A DNA stretch of 13,051 nucleotides from Smittium culicis (taxonomy: Eukaryota > Kickxellomycota > Harpellomycetes > Harpellales > Legeriomycetaceae). Positions 7,323 through 13,051 of the stretch are shown piece by piece. The position numbers were made by a program, and so were the translations under genes. How positions within the stretch are numbered: position 1 is the first letter of the stretch; each line of letters starts with the position of its first letter. A model generated the notes under the pieces. It did not search any database. It was not told where the DNA came from and saw only the letters and a list, made by a program, of their open reading frames with translations. The stretch spans positions 1-13,051 of the forward strand of contig LSSN01002983.1 in assembly GCA_001970855.1 (NCBI GenBank). Direction: 5' to 3'.

Positions 7323-10076
7323 AAGTCAAACCTTAGCCCTGTCTTTACCCCTTCCTTTGTGCCTAACCTTATGCTTTGCAACTAATTTATTAACAATTTT
7401 ATTTTGCTTTCAATTTTATTATAAAAAAAAATATTTTAAAATTTTTCAAAGCTTGTTTACTTTTATACCGAAAATTAATGAAAGATTATTATTATCAAGT
7501 TAACACATATATAATTTTCAAGTAAAAGTAATATTAAATTTTTTATTTAATAGTGAAAATAGTAGTTTGGTTTATATTTTTATAATAAAATATATAGTGT
7601 GATTATAACGTAATATGTGTAATAATAATACTTTACTGTAAAGGTTTGAGAATTTATTTTCCTACTTTACAACTAACTCGTAAAAAAAATCTTTACACAA
7701 AGAAAATTTAGACTACCTTTATAAAAAGAAAAAAAATTGAGTAAGAACAAAATATGAAAAATCGATTAAATTTTTATTAAAAATAGTAAGTGCTTAGTGC
7801 CGTGAATAACATAAAATTAATTAGCTAAAAAGTGCTCATAAACGATTTGAACCTATATTTAAATAAAATTAAATTAAATTATGCAATTATTAATTAAACA
7901 AAAAATAAATTAAAATAATCTATATTTTTTCTTGAACCTATATTTTATTATAGACGAGGTATTTTAATTATATCAAGAACTTTATCATTAAATAGTTAGA
8001 ATTTTTCAAATTATATAATGATAAGACCTTGCGAAATATGTTTCTGTCGAAAATTTAACAAGTAAAAATAACATTATTATATTTAATTCTATAATTCAAC
8101 ATTAAAATATTTAAATATATAAAAATAAAGGATTATAATTTATTTAATTATATAAATTTATAAGCAAAAAAATTTGAACAAGTTGAACTCAAATTTATTT
8201 TCTAAAGAAATTGAAAAATTTTCTCAAAAAAATGAAATAATTTTAGTTTGAAAAATTTAAAGATATTTCTTAATTTTAATAATATTAAATTCGTTTGAAG
8301 CCAGATTTGATAATTGAATACTGATAATCTTATCATTTTATACAGATAACTCTTGACGTAGAAAAATCGCTATTTGGGTCTTATTGATCCAAAGTCTTTC
8401 TAGTTTCGAAGTTTTTAACTCGTATTCATTGTTTTGTTTATTTTATGTAGATCATATCCTTAATGAAAATAAATTTCACTCATGATAAACTCATTAATTT
8501 AATTAGCAAAATAAATTATCTGATTATTGATAAAAATTAACTTGTACAAAAACTGCTTGTTAACTAACATCAAATAATTAATTAATAGTTAAAAAGTATT
8601 CTAAAATCAAAATTTTAACTTTATTTAGCAGTTTTTTGAAAATAAAAAAATACAGAAATTTTTCAACTTTATAATTTTATTAAATTCTAAATAATTAATA
8701 TCATACACCATAAATTTTAGTAATAAAAATAAAATTTAACCATTTTTTATATAATTAAAATATCTGAATAGTTATTGATAAATCAGTAAATTAACATGGA
8801 TTATAATTTCCATTTTATCTATCTTTATACTAAATTCATATTATTTATACTCGTCTTAACAAATTAATTTAAAATAACAAGACTTATTTATAAAATTAGA
8901 ATTTAGTTCCAAAATTGCAAATACAGTTAAGTCAAGTATTATTATCAACAATTGCTCGAAGTAAGTTACGAATTCATAGATGAAAGAATCGAATCTTTAG
9001 CTTTTAGTAAGTTTTTATTTATTTTTTAATAACATAATTATATTTATATGTGTTATTTTCCAATAAATATGATACAATTTGAGATAGTAAAATATACATA
9101 AATTATTTGCTTAACTAATCTATAAAGCATTAATCCAAATTAAAATAGTAAAAAACTTCAAATTGGATATTTTAAGGGGATTTTTGGTTTATATATAAAC
9201 CTTTCGTACATTTTTTTTATCTAGAATATAATATCTTTCTCTTAGAATTTTTAAAAGTTTATGATGCTGTATAAATATCTACATTTTTTTATGCACATTA
9301 TTATTTATTAACGAGCTTATTATAACTATTAAAAAAAATCGTGATAAAAAATGACACGCTTAATAAAATTTAGTGTTTACCGTAGAAAGCATTTTTGGTG
9401 TATTTTGCATTCATTTAGAGACAATAGTAGAAAATTCCACATTCAAATACACTTACATTATAGCTATTATTCTCTTAACTAAAAAATTTTTTTACCAGTA
9501 GTAATTTTCTAAATTATCATTTTTATAAAAGTCGAGTGATGATAACTGGAAGATTGAAAATATTAAAATCTATCAACTAAACTATAAAAAAGTTGAAATA
9601 AAAGTTAATTTCCTCCAAAAGAATTTCCATATCAGAGTCTCAAAAATTCGGCGAATTATCAGAATATTATTTTCTAATAATCATAATATCTTTATTAGAT
9701 AAATTCTATGATAAAAGTGTTCCATTTTTTTTATTAAAATCTCGACAGTAAAATATAAAATATTTAAAATATACATTTTTTATTTAGACCTAATTGAAAA
9801 AAACTATGTATGTTTAAAAGACTAGATAAACTAAATAGAAATAAAAATAATTATTAAAAAAATACAAGGGATTTAATCCTTTATAATTTTTATTTTATTG
9901 AAAATTATTTTTCCTGTGCAAATCTAACAGTAGTGAATATTTAACACAGGATAAAAACGATAATCAATTTTTATTTAAATATATTGGGCATTTGAGTTTA
10001 GAATTTATCGATTTAATCAAAAGTTAATTGTGTTATATCTAATCGAAAATACATTACATGAATTCTATAAGTAATA
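7323..10076. other. Long AT-rich stretch without recognisable genes
   Basis: After the pyrimidine-rich patch (7327-7380) the sequence is nearly uniform A/T with short homopolymers. I found no coding motif, tRNA or rRNA signature. A perfect 16-bp palindrome, GGTTTATATATAAACC, lies at 9186-9201. It may be old transposon sequence beyond recognition or ordinary intergenic DNA. Confidence 0.55.
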
Positions 10077-10374
10077 TGTGCAAGACTATAAGATACCACT
10101 GTGAAGTTTAAATGTAGTCACATTGCACTTTTGTTATATATAACCAATAAAGTGTGCTTGATAAGCATAATTAGTCTATTGTTTATACTCAATTAATGTT
10201 TATGTCTCCTCTTTGTGAGATATTTTAGTATATAAATATTCGAGTCCAAGGTTCGAGGAATCTTGGTCCCTCTTCTCGTTAAAATTTATTATTAATAAAG
10301 ATTGATCATATACAATATTATTCAGAAACTAAACATCATTTAGTTTTATTTCTTAGGAAGAACTACTCAACACA
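10077..10374 (+). mobile_element. Possible decayed solo or orphan LTR
   Basis: The region is more complex than its flanks and has an LTR-like layout on the plus strand: a TATA box TATAAATA (10231-10238), a GC-richer segment (about 10240-10280) with CCAAG and CTTGG arms, then a polyadenylation-like AATAAA (10294-10299). The 56-bp spacing between TATA and AATAAA is close to the 59 bp in the well-defined LTR at 12420-12727. A primer-site-like sequence lies 20 bp beyond the proposed end. The limits (TGTG at 10077 to CACA at 10374) are guesses; a start near the palindrome GTTATATATAAC (10133-10144) is also possible. No second copy lies in the window to confirm it, and no gag frame follows. Confidence 0.35.
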
Positions 10375-10394
10375 GCAAGCCACTCTTTTTGGCG

Positions 10395-10405
10395 TTATCA
10401 GAACC
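10395..10405 (+). other. Possible primer-binding site (initiator-tRNA-like)
   Basis: TTATCAGAACC differs at two positions from GTATCAGAGCC, part of the initiator methionine tRNA complement common in LTR retrotransposons. It lies shortly downstream of the LTR-like region at 10077-10374. The three preceding bases match the expected TGG at only one position, so the site is degenerate or fortuitous. Confidence 0.3.
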
Positions 10406-11728
10406 ATTATTATTACTACAAAATAGCTGTGAAATTCAAATAAACTGATTGAAATCTTTTTACCACTTCCTTTATTTTTCAATTATGGATTTTGATGTGA
10501 TTTGTTTAAGGATTTGATTGTTCGTAAATAATAAAGCAATAAAAAATAAAATCTAAGAATCAAGGTTTAAAATTTAAAGTTTTAGATTAGTGTCAATAAT
10601 CAAATTTTTTAAGAATGTAGATTTACGAGATTTAAGATTCAACTAATTCTTACTTTTTTCTATATTTTGGAGCTTATTTATATGGTAAATATAAAATTAA
10701 ATTTAAAATTAAAAAAAATAAATATTATAGAATTTCTATTTTTATTTTATGATATTTTTCTCCGAGAGCGTGTCTAAAGTTTCGGGCACTGTTAGCTTTT
10801 TTATAAAAATTCGGTGAGGTAAAATTTAAATATGTTTCCACTAGCTATTAGTATTATTATTGTTCTATTTCATTTTATTCTGTAGTGTTTCATTAGTTTT
10901 TTTCCCCATTCATTTCTATGTAAAATTAGTTTTATTTATATTTATCCAATAAAACCAGGTATTCTTTATATTTGAAATTTCAAAAAAATTTATTTCAGAA
11001 TGAAAATCTAAAAAAAATACCAAATTTTCTTTTTTTCATTAGTTTTATCTCAATTTATCTTTGTTGTAGTTTATTTTTTTGTAATCGGTCGTGAAATCAC
11101 TCTATGAAAAATACTACATATCGATTATTCGTAATAACTTAATTTACTTTCTAATTCGAAAATAAAGATATTAACATAAACAAGCTAGTTTCTAAAAAAG
11201 TATAGTCTTGGTGTTCAAAATATCTTAAGGAGTTATTATTCAAAATTTAAACTCAAAGTATTTTAATAATTAAAAATATAATGCATCACTGAATAGATTT
11301 ACTAAAATTTTCATGTCAATCATACTAGATAAATTAATGTTAAACACATCAGCTATTCCATCATTTAAAAATGAAATAAATATTTAATTAGTGTATATAA
11401 TTAGAAAAAAATTTATTCAAATTAAGTAATATATTAAAATTAAGTCCTTAAAAAATATAAACTTTATATATATTAATTAGGGACCTTTTATATCAAAAGA
11501 AATAAAATTTGAATTAAAAGACAATCAAAGTTATGATGAAAATTTAGTAAATAAATTTCATAAAAAAAAATAAGTTTATAACTAATTTAGAATATACTGC
11601 TTTAAACTATTACAATTAAAAGCTGATAAAATTCACAAGAGTGTATGAGAATATAATAATTGTATGATATTAAATACAAGTTGAAAATTTTGGTACATTA
11701 AGGAAATTATTGTATTTGAATATATTTT
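10406..11728. other. AT-rich stretch without recognisable genes
   Basis: No coding motif is recognisable. A slightly GC-richer patch (about 10755-10820, with CGAGAGCG and TTCGGGC) stands out but reads as nothing I know. The rest is A/T-rich with frequent stops in the frames I read. Confidence 0.55.
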
Positions 11729-11843
11729 ACACAGCGTAAAATTGGGACAGAGTAAAACTTTTTTGAAATTAATTCCGCCGAATATTAATATTTCAATGTT
11801 TGATATGATTTTTCCTCTTTAAACCTGATTTTTTTGTTGCTAA
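11724..11843 (+). mobile_element. Possible end of a Tc1/mariner-like DNA transposon
   Basis: A perfect inverted repeat, ATTTTAC (11724-11730) and GTAAAAT (11736-11742), flanks ACAGC. Reading rightwards from TACACAGC, the sequence CGTAAAATTGGGACAGAG has the style of a Tc1/mariner terminal repeat beside a TA target. A GC-bearing stretch (AATTCCGCCGAATATT, 11769-11784) follows before the minus-strand LTR begins at 11844. No matching opposite end or transposase was found, so this is suggestive only. If real, the LTR element cut it short. Confidence 0.25.
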
Positions 11844-12152
11844 TGTTAAGTATTTTTAATAAGTTTATTGAAAAAGTAAAAGCTAAGAGAAGAGAAAGGG
11901 ATTCAAAAGGAATCTCATAATCTACACTATTTATACTAAAATCAAAGCTATGTAAAATATATTGTTGTTTAGTTATTGGCTATTCGCTGAAATGACGTAT
12001 GATCATTTCAGCCAATAGAATTACTGCTAGTCATTACTTCCTGTTTTACTTGTCAAATAGCATTGCAAGATATGTTATTGGACAGCTGGCTATCTCGGCT
12101 GATTATTGGTCTTGTCAATATGTCTGAATCCTGGCTGTTGATTGGCGTAACA
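11844..12152 (-). mobile_element. 3' LTR of an older minus-strand Ty3/gypsy-type element
   Basis: This 309-bp unit is the reverse complement of the LTR at 12420-12727, with about 14 differences over its length (about 95% identity by eye). It has TG and CA ends when read on the minus strand. Its TATA box appears as TATTTATA at 11928-11935 and its AATAAA as TTTATT at 11864-11869. It must be the 3' LTR, because the pol end (12153-12418) and a polypurine tract abut its start. No primer site follows its outer edge, as expected for a 3' LTR. The flanking bases on that side are GCTAA (11839-11843), one half of the target duplication; the partner lies outside the window. Confidence 0.85.
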
Positions 12153-12418
12153 TCATCCTCCTCTCCCATGAATGCGGTGCTGTCTCGTATATAGTATGGC
12201 TTGAGTCTATTAATATGAGCTGTTGTTCTTGTTCGATATCCGTCTTCATCTATATTCTCCAGCTGATAGCATAATCGCCCTATTTAGCGTATAATTCTGA
12301 ACGGGCCAGTGTAAGCTGTGTTAAGTCCAAGTGTCGATTTCAGCCCATCAGCTGTTTGGCGCTTCAAAAGAATGTAATCTCCTATCTTGTATTTTGTCGC
12401 CCTGTGTCTGGCATTATA
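12053..12418 (-). pseudogene. Integrase C-terminus of Ty3/gypsy pol, interrupted
   Basis: Reading leftwards from 12418 gives 121 codons of the end of a retrotransposon polyprotein. YNARHRATKYKIGDYILLKR opens it, followed by YTGPFRIIR, YQLENIDEDG and HINRLKPYY. This is the SH3-like C-terminal domain of Ty3/gypsy integrases, which bind DNA and join the cDNA to the chromosome. The frame continues through the polypurine tract and 33 codons (stop included) into the 3' LTR, ending in TGA at 12053-12055. One internal TAA at 12284-12286 breaks it, where a Gln codon (CAA) is likely, so one C-to-T change would explain it. The rest of pol is cut off at 12419/12420 by the oppositely oriented LTR. Coding quality is otherwise good, so decay is recent compared with the LINE. 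Confidence 0.85.
12153..12167 (-). other. Polypurine tract of the minus-strand element
   Basis: On the minus strand GGGAGAGGAGGATGA lies directly against the TG that begins the 3' LTR. Such tracts resist RNase H and prime plus-strand DNA synthesis. Here it also encodes part of the pol tail (G-E-E-D-D), so it serves two roles. Confidence 0.75.
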
Positions 12419-12559
12419 TTGTTACGCCAATCAGCAGCCAGGATTCAGATATATTGACAAGACCAATAATCAGCCGAGATAGCCAGCTGTCCAATAACAT
12501 ATCTTGCAATGCTATTTGACAAGTAGAACACGAAGTAATGAATAGCAGTAATTCTATTG

Positions 12560-12586
12560 GCTGAAATGACCATACGTCATTTCAGC
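12560..12586. repeat. Palindrome in the LTR U3 region
   Basis: GCTGAAATGAC (12560-12570) and GTCATTTCAGC (12576-12586) pair exactly around CATAC. The opposite LTR keeps a 10-bp version (11986-11995 with 12003-12012). ATTGG and CCAAT sequences flank it on the two sides, and TACGTCAT inside resembles a half site for CRE-type bZIP factors. Lying upstream of the TATA box, it could be an enhancer or operator-like element; this is inference. Confidence 0.6.
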
Positions 12587-12635
12587 AATAGCCAATAACT
12601 AAATAACAATATATTTTACATAGCTTTGATTTTAG

Positions 12636-12643
12636 TATAAATA
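12636..12643 (+). promoter_or_regulatory. TATA box of the plus-strand LTR
   Basis: TATAAATA is conserved in both LTR copies. It lies 59 bp upstream of AATAAA, the usual order for an LTR in which transcription starts just after the TATA box, at the U3/R border. Confidence 0.6.
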
Positions 12644-12701
12644 GTTTAGTTTATGAGATTCCTTTTGAATCTCTCTCTCTTCTCTTAGCTTTTACTTTTT
12701 C

Positions 12702-12707
12702 AATAAA
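12702..12707 (+). terminator. Polyadenylation signal in the LTR
   Basis: AATAAA is present in both LTR copies, about 20 bp before the LTR end. In the 3' LTR copy it would direct 3'-end formation of the element RNA. Confidence 0.5.
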
Positions 12708-12729
12708 CTTACTAAAAATACCTAACATT

Positions 12730-12741
12730 TGGTGGAGAACC
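12730..12741 (+). other. Primer-binding site of the plus-strand element
   Basis: TGGTGGAGAACC begins two bases after the LTR end. TGG is the complement of the CCA tail shared by all tRNAs, and the whole would pair with a tRNA ending GGTTCTCCACCA. It is not the initiator-methionine type (TGGTATCAGAGC). Which tRNA this is cannot be told from the window. Confidence 0.7.
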
Positions 12742-12789
12742 ATTATTTATCAAACCCTATATGATTAAATTTCTTTTATTCTTCTAAAC

Positions 12790-13051
12790 ATGTCTGACAA
12801 CTCTATTCAATTAACTGCCAGCCAAATCACCAATGCTGAAGAACTGCTAGCTTCCAAGGACAACGAAATCTCCAGCCTACGCCAACAGTTGTTAGACGGG
12901 GAGAACAGCTTCAACGCTCTCGTCGAAGAACACAACAAACTCGCCGCCGCCCTATCCAAAAAAGATGCCGAGTTGGCCCAACTTAAGCTGAGCCTTGGCA
13001 CTGAGAGCCGCCACCGCCTTGAGCAAGCCGTAGCGTATGAACAGCTAAAAG
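12790..13051 (+). CDS. Gag-like protein, N-terminal part (runs off the window)
   Basis: The frame opens at the first ATG after the primer site (leader of 48 bp from the primer-site end) and stays open for 87 codons to the window edge. The protein starts MSDNSIQLTASQ and then, from about residue 16, becomes a long charged helix with Leu and Ala at heptad-like spacing (EELLASKDNEISSLRQQLL; LKLSLGTESRHRLEQA). It is rich in Glu, Lys and Gln, as expected for a coiled coil. Its place directly behind an LTR and primer site argues that it is gag, which forms the particle that packages element RNA; such N-terminal coiled coils help assembly. No capsid or zinc-knuckle part is visible yet. The GC content is about half, far above the flanks, which fits a recently arrived, still undecayed element. 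A recognisable gag family could not be named, and the true end lies beyond 13051. Confidence 0.75.
   Translation, partial: MSDNSIQLTASQITNAEELLASKDNEISSLRQQLLDGENSFNALVEEHNKLAAALSKKDAELAQLKLSLGTESRHRLEQAVAYEQLK

Larger units (their letters stand above)
12420..12727 (+). mobile_element. 5' LTR of a younger plus-strand Ty3/gypsy-type element
   Basis: This 308-bp unit begins TGTTACGCC and ends CCTAACA, with TG and CA termini. A primer-binding site and a gag-like frame follow, so it is a 5' LTR. It starts inside the pol gene of the minus-strand relative, implying insertion there; TATAT (12415-12419) would be the left target duplication. The first 100 bp still encode the pol tail seen in the other copy (stop at 12517-12519), which in a 5' LTR has no coding role. 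The two copies differ at two positions within those 100 bp, one silent and one Asn to Ser. Confidence 0.88.

Noticed and set aside
7327..7380. Degenerate telomere repeat, suggested by CCTTAGCCCTG and TTTACCCC
   Set aside because: No regular period or repeated TTAGGG-type unit; only a pyrimidine-rich patch.
10236..10280. tRNA gene, suggested by TTCGAGTCC and GGTTCGAGG
   Set aside because: No acceptor, D or anticodon stem can be built around these T-arm-like strings.
12331..12519. 62-codon plus-strand open frame
   Set aside because: Its first part is antisense to the pol remnant and its second part is the pol-tail frame retained in a 5' LTR, where it has no start and no coding role.
12807..13001. 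64-codon minus-strand open frame
   Set aside because: It is the antisense shadow of the gag-like frame.

Overview
The window looks like nuclear DNA of a eukaryote with very AT-rich, transposon-littered chromosomes. By eye roughly four bases in five are A or T, no bacterial-style gene or operon is visible, and every stretch I can interpret is a retroelement or its wreckage. A fungus with a repeat-rich genome (for example an arbuscular mycorrhizal one) would fit, but that is inference from composition and element types only; no host gene is present to test it.

Layout. Positions 40-367 hold a dense cluster of short perfect inverted repeats. Positions 820-1185 hold a badly decayed fragment of a LINE-type (non-LTR) endonuclease. 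Positions 1999-5292 are a long, stop-riddled and frameshifted LINE on the plus strand: an ORF1-like region of unrecognised type, a poorly preserved middle, then the linker and the N-terminal half of the reverse transcriptase up to its first catalytic motif, where recognisable sequence ends. Positions 5293-10076 are AT-rich DNA without recognisable genes, containing several hairpins, a compound hexanucleotide repeat (7281-7322) and a 10-bp tandem repeat (6958-6994). Positions 10077-10405 resemble a decayed LTR followed by an initiator-tRNA-like primer site. Positions 11729-11843 may be the end of a DNA transposon.

The right end is the clearest part. A 309-bp LTR on the minus strand (11844-12152) is preceded, in its own reading direction, by a polypurine tract and the integrase C-terminus of a Ty3/gypsy-type pol gene (one internal stop). 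A second LTR of the same family, about 95% identical, lies in the opposite orientation at 12420-12727. It is followed by a primer-binding site and an open, GC-richer gag-like reading frame (12790 to the window edge). The simplest reading is that a younger plus-strand element inserted into the pol gene of an older minus-strand relative. The younger element's gag is the only credible intact coding sequence here, and it runs off the window.

I found no convincing new biological system. The most interesting points are the inverted LTR pair with its fold-back potential, the pol frame that reads 33 codons into the LTR, the unassigned ORF1-like region of the LINE, and the hairpin cluster at the left end.
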